A stretch of 64,000 bases of DNA, from assembly GCF_900142135.1 (NCBI RefSeq), contig NZ_FQZU01000003.1, positions 232,245 through 296,244 of the forward strand. Direction: 5' to 3'. Positions 34,856 through 45,135 of this stretch are shown here, piece after piece. The DNA comes from Desulfatibacillum alkenivorans DSM 16219. Lineage in GTDB: Bacteria; Desulfobacterota; Desulfobacteria; Desulfobacterales; Desulfatibacillaceae. The position numbers and the translations under genes are program-made. The notes under the pieces were generated by a model. That model was not told the origin of the DNA, ran no database searches, and saw only the letters and a program-made list of their open reading frames with translations. Positions within the stretch are counted from its first letter, which is position 1. Each line of letters starts with the position of its first letter.

Positions 34856-36094
34856 CTATTTGATCTTTTTAAAGCCGCATAACAATCCGCCCGCAAAGGC
34901 GAACAACGCCCCCTTGAACCCCGCTCCTCCGGCGCTCTCACCGGAAGCTCCGTATGGCAGGCTTCTTTCCCGTGCGGCTTCCGCCGGCAAATTTCTTTGA
35001 AACCATTTCTTCAGTTGAATCCGGTTCCAATAGGTTATGGGCGACGGCGCCGGTTTAACCCGGCCATCCAAAGTCTCCTTTGGTTTGTATATGATATCCA
35101 AAAGGTGATGCGTCGGGGTATGCCGCCCCAAAAACAAAGCGCACCCCGCGCAATAAGTAACCAATGGCCGCCCCTGGATATCCTTCACCCGGATTTCAGG
35201 CCATTTTTTCGCCAGATCCGGGGCCATGCAAGGCACGGCGCCGCCTTCCCCGCAGCACAAGGTTTTTTTTCGCTCGCGGCGTTGAGGGGCGATTTTCAGC
35301 CCTTTTTTCCGCAAGATGCTGCGGGCTGCTTCATGGACCGCGCTTTCATTCCTTAACGGGCAGGGATCATGGACGCAAACCTCCCCGGTTACTTTCTCGG
35401 CCTGGGGCAGTTCATTTGCATCGAGAAGCGCATACACCATCTCGGTTTCCAGGCCGCCGCCGTACATGGAAAAAACCTTGAAGCAGTTGGGGCATGCGCA
35501 AAGGACCTTTTTAATCCCGTTGTCCAGCAAATAGGATCTCAACTCCCCGAACATTTCCCGGAAAAAGTCGGTCCTCCCCAAATCATGGGAGGGCTTGCAG
35601 CAGCAATCCATGACAACGCCAAGATTGGGAATGACCTGTTGCATATGCTGAAAAAGGAGTTTGACGATTTCCGGCCGGGACCCGGGGATATTGCATCCGG
35701 GAAAAAAGATCGTGTCGCAGTCCTGGGGCAAGGCGTACCAGGTAAATCGCGGCGAAGTTCCCTGAGCCTCGTAATTTCTAAGAACTCCGTGCCTTTTGTC
35801 GTCGCCAAGGTCCGCATTGGCCTGCCGCCGGGCCTGAAAGAACATGCCGGAAGGGTCGCATCCCTGGGGGCACAACGTAGTGCATAAGCCGCATAAGCTG
35901 CATTCGTAGGCCCTAGACAGGTTGGCGGCGGAACCGTCAGCCAATTCTTTGGCCAACTGGCCGGGGGAGCCGTATTTTTGTAAAAAAGCGCAGTTTTTTA
36001 CGCACGCGCCGCAATCATTGCAAAGGTTGTTTACTTGTTCCAAGGCTGAAGGCAGATCCAGTTCAAGCGGAGAGGACTCTCGTTTCATTCTCAT
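34856..36094 (-). CDS. Heterodisulfide-reductase-like Fe-S protein (two 4Fe-4S clusters plus CCG domains)
   Basis: About 412 residues. Two ferredoxin motifs, CNDCGACVKNC and CSLCGLCTTLCPQGC, precede two CCG domains: FFPGCN...CCCKPSH...CACPNCF and CVHDPCPLRN...CCGEGG...CAGC. This is the HdrD/GlpC-type layout used to pass electrons to or from disulfides or quinones. An ATG at 36094 with AGGA 5 bases upstream is preferred to one at 36136. It is transcribed leftwards, 230 bp ahead of the radical SAM operon and separated from it by a REP-like element. Confidence 0.85.
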   Translation of the reverse strand: MRMKRESSPLELDLPSALEQVNNLCNDCGACVKNCAFLQKYGSPGQLAKELADGSAANLSRAYECSLCGLCTTLCPQGCDPSGMFFQARRQANADLGDDKRHGVLRNYEAQGTSPRFTWYALPQDCDTIFFPGCNIPGSRPEIVKLLFQHMQQVIPNLGVVMDCCCKPSHDLGRTDFFREMFGELRSYLLDNGIKKVLCACPNCFKVFSMYGGGLETEMVYALLDANELPQAEKVTGEVCVHDPCPLRNESAVHEAARSILRKKGLKIAPQRRERKKTLCCGEGGAVPCMAPDLAKKWPEIRVKDIQGRPLVTYCAGCALFLGRHTPTHHLLDIIYKPKETLDGRVKPAPSPITYWNRIQLKKWFQRNLPAEAARERSLPYGASGESAGGAGFKGALFAFAGGLLCGFKKIK

Positions 36095-36283
36095 GTTTTC
36101 CTGGTGCGCGTCGTTTTTCATGGTTGCCATTTGCATGCTTGTATGTACAATGACCAGCGGACATTAACTTATAGTCCACAGGGGCGCCGTACGCAAATAC
36201 AAACATATGATACCCGCAAGGCTTGATATAGACGGAATCTATGCTTGGGCGCTTTACTCAATTTTCAACAAGAGGAATAATCC

Positions 36284-37291
36284 TTGAAGACGCTTGCTCC
36301 TTATCACCCTGAAAAGTTCATCACAAACGGAGATATAGAAATTGCCTATGACGCGTTCGGAGATCCCCGGGCAAAGCCCTTATTGCTGATCATGGGGCTT
36401 GCGGACCAGATGATCACCTGGCACGAAAAGTTGTGCCGGGTTTTGGCCGACAGGGGCTTTTTCGTCATCCGGTTTGACAATCGGGATATAGGACGGTCCA
36501 CTTGGCTGGAAGATGAAGGGGCTCCCAACATCCCCTTGCTGGTTCTTAAAAAGCTCCTCGGCATGCCTGTAAAAACTCCGTACACCCTGAAGGACATGGC
36601 TCTGGACGCTCTGGCCGTTTTGGACGCCTTGGGCTTGGAAAGCGCTCACGTCATGGGCGCCTCCATGGGCGGGATGATCGCCCAGACCCTGGCCTTGGAT
36701 CATCCCGAACGGGTTCGTAGCCTGGTATCTCTGATTTCCGCTCCCGACATCCTTCCCAACAAAAACGCGCTCAAAGGCATGGGCAAGGACATTGGCGACT
36801 GGATCGCCGGACGGGACTCGGACTTCCAAACCATTTCCCCGTCTCCGTCAGTATTCCCCTTTTTGTTGAACCCCATGCCCACGGACAGAGAGGGCTTTGT
36901 GGCGTTTTATACACGGCTGAATCTGACCGTGAACGGAAAGGGCGCGCCTTTGAACCAGGAAGAAAGCAGAGCCCACGCCCACGAATTGTTCGACCGGGGC
37001 CTGTGCCCCAACGGCGCATTACGGCAATTGGCCGGCATCCTGGCCAGTCCTTCCAGGAACCAAAGGCTGAAAGGCCTGAAAACGCCGGCCCTGGTGATTC
37101 ACGGCGCCAAAGACCCGTTGATTCCGGTGCGCCTGGGCATGGAAACCGCCCGGTTGATCCCGGGAGCGCGTTTGAAGATCATCAAGAATATGGGACACTG
37201 GCTGCCATTGCCGGTTTGGGGCGAATTGCTGGCGTCTCTGGAGAGTTTTTGGGACTCGTGTGCATCCAGGCCTTTTATTGTAACTGGTTGA
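36284..37291 (+). CDS. Alpha/beta hydrolase
   Basis: 335 residues with the nucleophile elbow GASMGG (Ser near 127), an acid in HGAKDPLIP and the catalytic His in MGHWLP. The RFDNRDIGRST loop near 63-72 is typical of the proline-iminopeptidase/haloperoxidase-like group. The start is a TTG with GAGGA 7 bases upstream. No signal peptide. The substrate cannot be told, but an ester or thioester is likely. It stands alone upstream of the RND operon. Confidence 0.87.
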   Translation: MKTLAPYHPEKFITNGDIEIAYDAFGDPRAKPLLLIMGLADQMITWHEKLCRVLADRGFFVIRFDNRDIGRSTWLEDEGAPNIPLLVLKKLLGMPVKTPYTLKDMALDALAVLDALGLESAHVMGASMGGMIAQTLALDHPERVRSLVSLISAPDILPNKNALKGMGKDIGDWIAGRDSDFQTISPSPSVFPFLLNPMPTDREGFVAFYTRLNLTVNGKGAPLNQEESRAHAHELFDRGLCPNGALRQLAGILASPSRNQRLKGLKTPALVIHGAKDPLIPVRLGMETARLIPGARLKIIKNMGHWLPLPVWGELLASLESFWDSCASRPFIVTG

Positions 37292-37461
37292 ATGCCAAGG
37301 CGTATTCATTGTTTGTAGTGAAAATGCGTGAATAATGCCGCCCTTATCTTGACCCGTGGTCGGTATGCTGGCATAATCCCCCTGCTCACTCATTGAGGCC
37401 CCCAGGGTCTTCGCCATGCCGATAAGCAGCTATTCGCAACGCCCCCAAGGAAGGTTCTTTC

Positions 37462-40400
37462 GTGGAACGAGAAATTGCCATTACAAAGATATCATTAAAC
37501 CGGCCGGTAACAACCATCGTGCTGGTGCTTGCCGCCATATTTTTTGGTTTTTACTCTTACAGGAATATGGGGCTGGAACTCTATCCCAATGTGGATATCC
37601 CCGTGGTGAGCGTGTCCACGATCCTGACCGGCGCCAGCCCGGAGATTATCGACCGGGACGTCACCGACGTTCTGGAAGAGCAATTAAATACCATTGAAGG
37701 CATCAAGAACATCGAATCCAGCAGCTATGAAGGCCGCTCGATAATTGTCATTGAATTCGTTCTGGAAAGGGATATTGACGCTGCCGCGGCCGATGTGCGC
37801 GCCAAGGTGAATCTCGCCCAGTATTATCTGCCAAGCGACTGTGAGGACCCCATTGTAAGCAAGCTGGACGTGGGCGCTTTTCCGGTCATGAACATTGCCG
37901 TGAAAGGCGGAGAGGACTACCGGACCAGGAGCCACTTTGTGGACAAGGTCGTTAAACCCCGCCTTCAGACGCTGTCCGGCGTGGGAAGTGTGGATTTGGT
38001 CGGGTTTAGGGACCGTGAAATCCGCGTTTGGCTGAAACCCGCAGACCTGGAAGCCCAGGGATTGACCGCCTCGGACGTGGCCGGCGCCCTCGCCCGGCGG
38101 CACTTGGAGCTGCCCGGCGGCCGCATAGAAAATGACACCCAGGAACTCAGCATCAGGGTGGAGGGCGAGTACGCCACCGTCGAAGGCCTCAGCCAGTTGG
38201 TGGTCAAGGAAAGCCTGGACGGCCGCTTGGTGCGGCTGCGCGACGTGGCGAAAGTGGAGGACGGATTTGAGGATGTGCGTACGGGATCCTATCTCAACGG
38301 CTCTCCCGTCATCACTGTGCAGGTGAAAAAGCAGCCGGGCGTCAATGAGGTTCAGGTTTGCAACCGCGTGAAAGAAGTCCTGGACGATCTGCGCTCAATA
38401 GCTCCCGCCGGCATAGAAATGATCATAAGCTCCGACACCTCGGACTTTATCAGCCGTTCCATGAACGGCGTGGAAAACGACCTGATGATCGGCGTGGTCC
38501 TGACCGCCCTGCTGATGTTCGTTTTTTTGCGGAGCATCCGGGTTACGATCGTGGCTATCATTTCCATCCCCACATGCCTGATAAGCACCTTTTTGATATG
38601 CAACGCCCTGGGCTTTACGGTGAACAACTTGACCATGCTGGCCATGAGCCTGGCCGTCGGCATGGTCGTCGACAATACCATTGTCGTCATTGAAAATATT
38701 TTTCGCCACCTTGAACAAGGAAAGCCCGTGCGTCAGGCGGCCCTTGTAGGGGCCGGCCAGGTGGGCTTCGCAGTGATGGCCGGAACAGCCACCACCCTGG
38801 CGGTTTTTGTGCCGGTAGCCACCATGAAAGGCGTCATTGGCCGTTTTTTCTTTTCTTTCGGCATGACCATCGCCGGGGCCATGCTGATTTCTCTCCTGGT
38901 TTCCCTGACCCTGACGCCGTTTATGGCGTCTCATCTTATGAAGCGGCAAACCAGCGAAGGAACGTTTTCCAAGATATTGGATTTGCCCATGAAGGCCCTG
39001 GAAGCCCTGTACCGAAGGGTTTTGGGCTGGGCTGTGCGGTTTCGATTTGTTACCATCCTCTTTGCTTTATTAACCTTCGCCGCCGGAATCATGATGGCAA
39101 AGCAGCTGGGTATGGATTTCGCCCCGGAAGAAGATCAGGGAGAAACCACCCTGCAATATGAACTGCCCATCGGAGTGTCCGTGGAAGAATCCGCCCGCAT
39201 GACCCGGGAACTGTCCGCCATTGTGCAGGAACAGCCGGAGGTCACCCTGGTGCTGGCTACCTTCGGCGGCGGTTCGGGCGAGGAAATCCACAAAGGCAAC
39301 CTTTACATCCGGTTGGTCGGGCGCAAGGAGCGTTCCGTAAGCGTGGCCCAGTTCGAGGAAAGGCTTCGCGATCTGTTTGCAGGGTACCGGGACGTCATGT
39401 TCCAAATCCAGCAGGGGGGCGGCGGCCCTGGAAGCTCAGACGCCGAGCAGACCATTCAGGCTGACAGCCTGGACGACCTTGCCAGGGTGGCTAAAGCCAT
39501 GGTCGAAGACCTCAAAAAAGCGCCCGGCCTGGTAGACGTAAACAGCGACCTGCGGCTTACCAAACCCATGGTGAAAATCCAAATTAACCGGGGATTGACA
39601 GACTCCCTGGGGGTGGACGTCAAGGATATCGCCAATGAGGTCAACACCTACTTCGGCGGGACGGACGCATCGGTCTTTAAAAGCGAGGGCAATCGCTATG
39701 ACATCGTTTTGAAGGGCGCGCCGGAAGACCGTATGGCGCCCGACGATATTGGAAGAATCACCGTTAAAACCTCCAATGGCGATACGGTTCGTCTGGGCGC
39801 CATGGTGGATGTGGAAACCACCGTGGGGCCCAATGTAATCAAACGCTATAATCGGCGTTATTCCGCTTCCGTGTACGCAAACGTCCAGGAAGGGTACTCC
39901 ACGGGGCAGGCGACCCAGGACATACAGGCGGCCTTTGACAGGCACTCCCCAAGCGACAAAAGCATGGCCACCGTAGTTACGGGAAACGCCCAAATGATGA
40001 TGGAGAGCATGGGCTATCTGGTGGAAGCCATCATCATAGCCCTGATCATTGTTTATATCGTCATGGCGATTCAGTTTGAATCTTTTCTCAATCCCCTGGT
40101 CGTGATGTTCTCTTTGCCCCTGGCCTTTAGCGGGGTGTTCGGCTTGATCTGGATTACGGGCGGAACCATCAACATCATGAGCATGATAGGCATGATTCTG
40201 CTGGTGGGCATTGTTGTGAACAATGCCATCTTGCTGGTGGATTTCGCCAACCAGCGAAGGGAGCGGGGCCTGGGGCCCGTGGAGGCCATGCTGGAGGCAG
40301 GCCCGTTGAGGTTGCGGCCCATCATCATGACCGCCGCTTCCACTATGATCAGCTCCCTGCCTATCGCCCTGGCTCTGAGCGAGGGGTCGGAGTTCCGGCA

Positions 40401-40599
40401 GCCAATGTCCCTGGCGGTCATTGGGGGCCTCTTTACCTCCACGGTCTTGACTTTGGTCGTCATCCCCGTAGGATATATCTGGGTGGAGAAAATCTCGAGC
40501 GGGGCAGGGCGTCTGTATAACAAGCTGTTCAAGCGAAAGAAATCGGCGCCTGAGCCGCCTGATTTGGTTGAAACGCCTCCTGATTCCGAGGAAAAGTAG
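37462..40599 (+). CDS. RND efflux pump inner-membrane subunit (HAE1-like)
   Basis: 1,045 residues, the full family length with twelve membrane helices and two large periplasmic loops. Proton-relay region: GMVVDNTIVVIENI, so the AcrB Asp407 equivalent is kept but Asp408 is Asn; in the second half VVNNAILLVDF has Asn where AcrB has Lys940. This pattern occurs in non-AcrB HAE1 pumps. The start is GTG with AAGG upstream. It is followed directly by genes for the outer-membrane and adaptor parts, so the tripartite pump is complete. Likely exports hydrophobic compounds or antibiotics. Confidence 0.95.
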   Translation: MEREIAITKISLNRPVTTIVLVLAAIFFGFYSYRNMGLELYPNVDIPVVSVSTILTGASPEIIDRDVTDVLEEQLNTIEGIKNIESSSYEGRSIIVIEFVLERDIDAAAADVRAKVNLAQYYLPSDCEDPIVSKLDVGAFPVMNIAVKGGEDYRTRSHFVDKVVKPRLQTLSGVGSVDLVGFRDREIRVWLKPADLEAQGLTASDVAGALARRHLELPGGRIENDTQELSIRVEGEYATVEGLSQLVVKESLDGRLVRLRDVAKVEDGFEDVRTGSYLNGSPVITVQVKKQPGVNEVQVCNRVKEVLDDLRSIAPAGIEMIISSDTSDFISRSMNGVENDLMIGVVLTALLMFVFLRSIRVTIVAIISIPTCLISTFLICNALGFTVNNLTMLAMSLAVGMVVDNTIVVIENIFRHLEQGKPVRQAALVGAGQVGFAVMAGTATTLAVFVPVATMKGVIGRFFFSFGMTIAGAMLISLLVSLTLTPFMASHLMKRQTSEGTFSKILDLPMKALEALYRRVLGWAVRFRFVTILFALLTFAAGIMMAKQLGMDFAPEEDQGETTLQYELPIGVSVEESARMTRELSAIVQEQPEVTLVLATFGGGSGEEIHKGNLYIRLVGRKERSVSVAQFEERLRDLFAGYRDVMFQIQQGGGGPGSSDAEQTIQADSLDDLARVAKAMVEDLKKAPGLVDVNSDLRLTKPMVKIQINRGLTDSLGVDVKDIANEVNTYFGGTDASVFKSEGNRYDIVLKGAPEDRMAPDDIGRITVKTSNGDTVRLGAMVDVETTVGPNVIKRYNRRYSASVYANVQEGYSTGQATQDIQAAFDRHSPSDKSMATVVTGNAQMMMESMGYLVEAIIIALIIVYIVMAIQFESFLNPLVVMFSLPLAFSGVFGLIWITGGTINIMSMIGMILLVGIVVNNAILLVDFANQRRERGLGPVEAMLEAGPLRLRPIIMTAASTMISSLPIALALSEGSEFRQPMSLAVIGGLFTSTVLTLVVIPVGYIWVEKISSGAGRLYNKLFKRKKSAPEPPDLVETPPDSEEK

Positions 40600-40610
40600 G
40601 AGTTTTATAC

Positions 40611-41942
40611 GTGAATAATATATTGAAAAAAATAGGGTTCTGTATTTGCATCCTGCTTTTGGGCGCAACATCTCCGGGCTTTGCTCAGGAGATGGAAAGC
40701 CAGGCGCCGCCCTCATCCAAGCTGGGGCTGATCGAAGTCATGGAACTGGCTGCGTCCCAAAGCCTGAACGTTCTATCCGCGGCTCAGGATCGGGACGTCG
40801 CCAAAGGGAGAATTCGAGAGGCTTACGCCAACGCCTTGCCGGTCATCAACGGCGGTACGGAGCTCCTTTATGTGTCCGACTCCATTTCAAGGGGGGAAAA
40901 CGAACAGGCCACGGCGTCGGTGTCGCTTAATCAGCCCTTGTTCCGGGCCGGCAGCATCGCTGCGGGCATCCGGGCGGCCAAACTTTATGAAGATTATTCC
41001 GAAAGGAGCATCGACTCCGCAAGGCTGGAAGCCGTGCGCGCGGCTTGCATCCGCTATTACGACGTGCTTCTGGCCCGGGCGGATTTGCAGGCGGTCAGCG
41101 AGACCCTGGACCTTTCCAAATACAATCTGGACGTAGTCAATGGAAGAAAAGCTCAGGGGACGGCCACGAACCTGGACGTTATTCGCGCCCGGGAGCAGAT
41201 GAGCAACAATCAAGCGGACCTGCTGTCCGCTGAAAACGCCTTGGCCATCGCCAGGATGCGGCTGTTTACGGTCCTCAGGCTGCCCCCTGGTTCTCCTATA
41301 GCCATTGAAGGGGAGCTTTGTTTTATAAAAGAGCCTGAGCTTGAGGGCGCTCCGCTGGACATCGCCATGGAGCACAGGCCGGACTTGAAAGTGCTAAAAA
41401 CCCAAGTAGCCATGCAGGATGAAAACATCATTGCAACCCGGTCGGACCGCTTTCTTTCCGTGGACGCCGTAGGCAAATACAGCTTTATTAAACCCGAAAG
41501 CCCTTTGTACGACGACTGGACCGAGGAATATTACGGCGGCGTGGTTTTTACCTTGCCCATTTTTGAGGGGCGGCGCGTCAGCGGAAGGATGATCCAGGAA
41601 AAAGCCGTCCGCAATCAATACCAGTACGCCGTGGACCAGAAAAACGACGACATTCGCCTGGAAGTGAACGAGGCCCTGGACAATCTCAAAGCAGCGGCCC
41701 AGGTAGTGAAAGCCCGGGAAACCAGCGTGCTGCAGGCTAAGGAAGCCCTTCGGCTGGCCCAAAGCGGATACGAACACGGGGTAAACGAACAGCTTGACGT
41801 GCTTAACGCCCAGGTGACTTTTGCGGAAAGCCGCCTGAACTACTCCCGGGCCGTGTATAACCATAATATTTACCGCATTGACCTGAAGCGCGCCACAGGC
41901 GTTTTATTGAAAGAAATCAACCGGACCAATGAAAATAATTGA
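40611..41942 (+). CDS. TolC-family outer-membrane efflux protein
   Basis: 443 residues. A cleavable signal peptide ends near residue 25 (TSPGFAQE). Two OEP repeats (about 40-230 and 245-435) hold the long coiled-coil helices of the TolC barrel-tunnel (AKEALRLAQSGYEHGVNEQLDVLNAQ is typical). GTG start with TAGGAG 9 bases upstream, 12 bp after the pump gene. Forms the outer-membrane exit duct. Confidence 0.93.
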   Translation: MNNILKKIGFCICILLLGATSPGFAQEMESQAPPSSKLGLIEVMELAASQSLNVLSAAQDRDVAKGRIREAYANALPVINGGTELLYVSDSISRGENEQATASVSLNQPLFRAGSIAAGIRAAKLYEDYSERSIDSARLEAVRAACIRYYDVLLARADLQAVSETLDLSKYNLDVVNGRKAQGTATNLDVIRAREQMSNNQADLLSAENALAIARMRLFTVLRLPPGSPIAIEGELCFIKEPELEGAPLDIAMEHRPDLKVLKTQVAMQDENIIATRSDRFLSVDAVGKYSFIKPESPLYDDWTEEYYGGVVFTLPIFEGRRVSGRMIQEKAVRNQYQYAVDQKNDDIRLEVNEALDNLKAAAQVVKARETSVLQAKEALRLAQSGYEHGVNEQLDVLNAQVTFAESRLNYSRAVYNHNIYRIDLKRATGVLLKEINRTNENN

Positions 41943-41982
41943 AAAAGCTGATGAGGCGACGTGGAGGCGAGGGGGCTTGACC

Positions 41983-43158
41983 ATGAATAAGAAACGTAGA
42001 ATCCATGCTGTGATTACAGGCTTGGCCGTCCTGTGCTGCCTATTCGGTTTCATGGCCTGCAAACCCCAGGATAAATCCAAGGAGGCGGCCTCTGAAACGG
42101 TGAAGGAAATCAAAAAGACGGTCGTGACCACCGTGGCGCCTAAAAGGGTTCCCGTGTTTTACAGCGGCATGCAGGAAAACGGGACGATCGAGGCCGTGGA
42201 ACAGGTGACCGTCAAATCCAAGGTCAGCGGCAGATTGGAGCAAATGCTGGTGCACCAGGGAGATAGGGTGGAAGCCGGTCAGACCGTGGCTTTGGTGGAG
42301 CACAAGAGCATCCAGGCCCGCCTGGAAAGCGCCAAGGCCGACCTGGTTGTTTCCCAAGCCCAACTGGCGCAAGCGAAAGTCACTCTGGCCGATGCTCAAA
42401 AAGAAGCGGACCGTTATGAAAAGCTGTTTAAAGACGGATATTGCACGGAGCAGCAGCTTACGCAAAGAAGAACCACGCTTCGGACTGCACAGGCGGGGCT
42501 GGCCGTCTCTCAGGCGAACATCGCCAAAAACAAAGCCTCCATTGGAGAGATTATGGTGGATTTGGACGAGGCGACCATAAAGGCCCCCATTGCAGGCGTG
42601 ATTTCCGATGATTTTTCCCATACCCCCGGTGAAATGATCAACACGGACACCCTCATTGTGGAAGTGGTCGGCATGGACCGGCTATACGCCAGGGTGAACG
42701 TGGCCGAGCAATACGCCCACAGAATCTCCAAAGGCATGAAAGTGTTCATCTCTTTGCTGGGAGACAAAAAAGGGCCTTATGAAGGGTCTGTGTGGCGCAT
42801 TCAACCCACCGTGGACACGGCCACGCGCACGACAAGGGTTGACGCCCTGGCCAACGATTCGTCCGCCATGAGGCCCGGCATGTTCGCCACCGTGTTTTTT
42901 GCCGAAGAAAAAATGGAAAACCCTGTGGTGCTGCCTGCAGACGCTGTAAAAAGGTCAAACGGCGACCATTTTATTTGGTTGAAGATCGGCGACAAGGCCA
43001 CCCGTTTGATTGTAAAACCGGGGCTTAAAAACGGCAATGAAACGGCGATTGAGGATGTCATCCCCGAAGGCGCCCGCATTATTATCACCGGCGGGGACAA
43101 CCTTAAAGATGGAGACCTGGTTGTGGAGGCAAATCATCAGGCTGCGGCTTCGTCCTGA
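41983..43158 (+). CDS. RND periplasmic adaptor subunit (membrane fusion protein), lipoprotein
   Basis: 391 residues from the ATG at 41983, which has GAGGGGG upstream; an overlapping start at 41929 is less likely. Lipobox-like FGFMAC near residue 23. Biotinyl-lipoyl halves (about 65-90 and 180-205) flank a helical hairpin (about 100-170), then a beta-barrel domain, the standard HlyD/MFP plan. It completes the pump, but in the less usual order pump, outer membrane, adaptor. Confidence 0.93.
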   Translation: MNKKRRIHAVITGLAVLCCLFGFMACKPQDKSKEAASETVKEIKKTVVTTVAPKRVPVFYSGMQENGTIEAVEQVTVKSKVSGRLEQMLVHQGDRVEAGQTVALVEHKSIQARLESAKADLVVSQAQLAQAKVTLADAQKEADRYEKLFKDGYCTEQQLTQRRTTLRTAQAGLAVSQANIAKNKASIGEIMVDLDEATIKAPIAGVISDDFSHTPGEMINTDTLIVEVVGMDRLYARVNVAEQYAHRISKGMKVFISLLGDKKGPYEGSVWRIQPTVDTATRTTRVDALANDSSAMRPGMFATVFFAEEKMENPVVLPADAVKRSNGDHFIWLKIGDKATRLIVKPGLKNGNETAIEDVIPEGARIIITGGDNLKDGDLVVEANHQAAASS

Positions 43159-43165
43159 TTGGCTT

Positions 43166-43807
43166 CTATTCCAAAGTAAAATAGTCCTCATAAGCCTGGG
43201 CCAGGGTCTTGGGGTTTACCTGCTCCAAAACCGGCAGCTCAGCCATGATGCGAACCTTGCCGTATCGCTCTATGGCCGTGCGGTTGGAGGCCACGGAGGG
43301 GCCGTTCAGCACAACGCCCAGGATATTAAGGCCTTGATTTCTTAATTGCTCCAAAGTCAAAAGGGTGTTGTTAATCGCTCCCCGGCCGTTTTTGCAGACA
43401 AGGATGACAGGGTAGTTGAGCCTGGACATCAGGTCCAACATAAAATGGCTTTCATTTAAAGGAACCATGACGCCGCCCACGCCTTCCACGATCAAGCGCT
43501 CCAGGGATCCCAGATAAGGCACCCAAAACTGATTCAGGTCAATGGTTACATTTTCCATGGCCGCTGATGCATGAGGGGGAAGAGGCGCTTTCAGGCGGTA
43601 GGTTTCAGGGTAAAAGCGCGTTTCGGATAAACCGGTGACCTTGCAAATCCATTGGGAGTCAGTAAGCTCTTCCGTGCCGCTTTGCAGAGGCTTCCAGTAT
43701 CCGCTGTTGGGGAGGCCGGCCATTAAAATGGCTGCCACCGTGGTTTTTCCGACGCCCGAATCCGTCCCGGTAATAAACACCCGGTCCGGAAAGTTGTTTC
43801 TGGCCAT
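43166..43807 (-). CDS. bioD: Dethiobiotin synthetase
   Basis: Closes the ureido ring of dethiobiotin from diaminopelargonate and CO2 using ATP. 213 residues with P-loop TGTDSGVGKTT near 14-24, KPLQSG substrate loop and VEGVGGVMVPL. The ATG at 43807 is preferred because residues before it (to 43957) resemble no family and the usual N-terminus starts here. It converges on the adaptor gene with 7 bp between stops and lies back to back with the SGNH gene. No other bio genes are next to it. Confidence 0.9.
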   Translation of the reverse strand: MARNNFPDRVFITGTDSGVGKTTVAAILMAGLPNSGYWKPLQSGTEELTDSQWICKVTGLSETRFYPETYRLKAPLPPHASAAMENVTIDLNQFWVPYLGSLERLIVEGVGGVMVPLNESHFMLDLMSRLNYPVILVCKNGRGAINNTLLTLEQLRNQGLNILGVVLNGPSVASNRTAIERYGKVRIMAELPVLEQVNPKTLAQAYEDYFTLE

Positions 43808-43976
43808 GTAATCTACATCCGCTCTTGATTTTAGTGCATTTGTCTTGGAAATTTTCTTGCCCGGCTCCCAGGCCGCTTTCAAGCAGAAGAACAAAGCAGA
43901 CCACGGAGTTTTTGTCAATTGCAGCATTGAACTCCGTTTTATGAATAACGGCGTCAACCCGTTGAATATTTAGGCC

Positions 43977-45116
43977 ATGATGCATTTTTTTCGAATAAGC
44001 TCCTCTTTCCCAAACGCCCTTCTGGCGTGCTTGTCTATTTTGCTGGCCCTTGCCGGGGCTGAATGCTGCCTGAGGCTGCTGGGGCATGAGCCCGGATACA
44101 TCGCCAGGTACGACGTCGGCCTGGCGAATGTGGACGAGCTGCAACCGGTTAAAGCCAGGTGGTTCACGGACTCGGAAGGCGTCTGGCGGGCGAATCCCGA
44201 TTTTGATTGGCCGGACAACCATATCAACTCTGAAGGCTTTCGCAGCAGGGAGTTCAAGGCAGATAACTCAGGTCAGCCCAAGATCTTGTTCTTGGGGGAT
44301 TCGTTCACATGGGGCGTCGCCGCCTGGCCCGAGACAGAGTCTTTTGCGGACCTGGTGGGACGGGAAGGCTTTACGGTCTATAACACGGGCGTCCCCGGGG
44401 CGGACCCTAACCAATACGCCTATTTGGCCGAAAAATACGTCCCCCGCCTGCACCCGGATTATACGGCGGTCATGTTCTTTATGGGCAACGATTTTGTGCG
44501 GCCCAGGCCCATGCTTCCGGGCAAGAACCTCCACCACATCACCAACGCGGGCTGGATGTACGCCTTTGACAACCAGGGTAATTATATGGATTCGCCCCAA
44601 CAGGCTTACGCCTATTGGAAAAGGCACAGCAACTGGCTGGAAGCCCCGGACAGGCCGGATCTGCCGGACAATCCCGTAAAATCCGTTTTTTGTAAAACCG
44701 TGATCGGTTCCTACGCCTGGTATTACGCCTCTCCCGCCTTGGTTTGGGCGGGCCGCAAGATGGGATATGATTTTCCGGTCAGCGAGGGTGTTTGGAACAA
44801 GCCGGGGCCTCATACGATCCAATCCCTCCAGCGAATTAAAGACGTGTGCGATCAAAACGGATCGCAGTTTTTGCTGTTTATCATTCCGGTGGATCCGGAA
44901 ATGGAAAACGAAAACAACAGCTTGAGCGAAAACCTCGAGTATTTACAGGCATTTTCTCCCATGACGCCCGGTTATATCAGCTCGGACATGTATAACAAAA
45001 AAAGCTGCCATCACCTAAACAACCATGGGCATAGGCTCTATGCGGATTTTATTCTGAAAAAATTGGCTGAAAAACAAAACGAAAAAGGGGACGCTGCGGC
45101 CGATAAGAAGGGGTGA
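43977..45116 (+). CDS. SGNH/GDSL-type hydrolase, membrane-anchored or secreted
   Basis: 379 residues. An N-terminal signal or anchor (about 10-32) precedes a domain with the SGNH blocks: GDSFTWG (catalytic Ser, near 101), a Gly in NTGVPGA, Asn in FFMGND and a C-terminal HHLNNHGHR with the catalytic His. Family members deacetylate or esterify envelope polysaccharides; position alone suggests no partner. Its start overlaps nothing, 170 bp from bioD in the divergent direction. Confidence 0.82.
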   Translation: MMHFFRISSSFPNALLACLSILLALAGAECCLRLLGHEPGYIARYDVGLANVDELQPVKARWFTDSEGVWRANPDFDWPDNHINSEGFRSREFKADNSGQPKILFLGDSFTWGVAAWPETESFADLVGREGFTVYNTGVPGADPNQYAYLAEKYVPRLHPDYTAVMFFMGNDFVRPRPMLPGKNLHHITNAGWMYAFDNQGNYMDSPQQAYAYWKRHSNWLEAPDRPDLPDNPVKSVFCKTVIGSYAWYYASPALVWAGRKMGYDFPVSEGVWNKPGPHTIQSLQRIKDVCDQNGSQFLLFIIPVDPEMENENNSLSENLEYLQAFSPMTPGYISSDMYNKKSCHHLNNHGHRLYADFILKKLAEKQNEKGDAAADKKG

Positions 45117-45135
45117 TTTATAAGGTTACGATTTA

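Noticed and set aside
39436..40716. Long minus-strand frame opposite the RND pump gene
   Set aside because: Translation is low-complexity His/Gly-rich with no domain, opposite to a confirmed pump.
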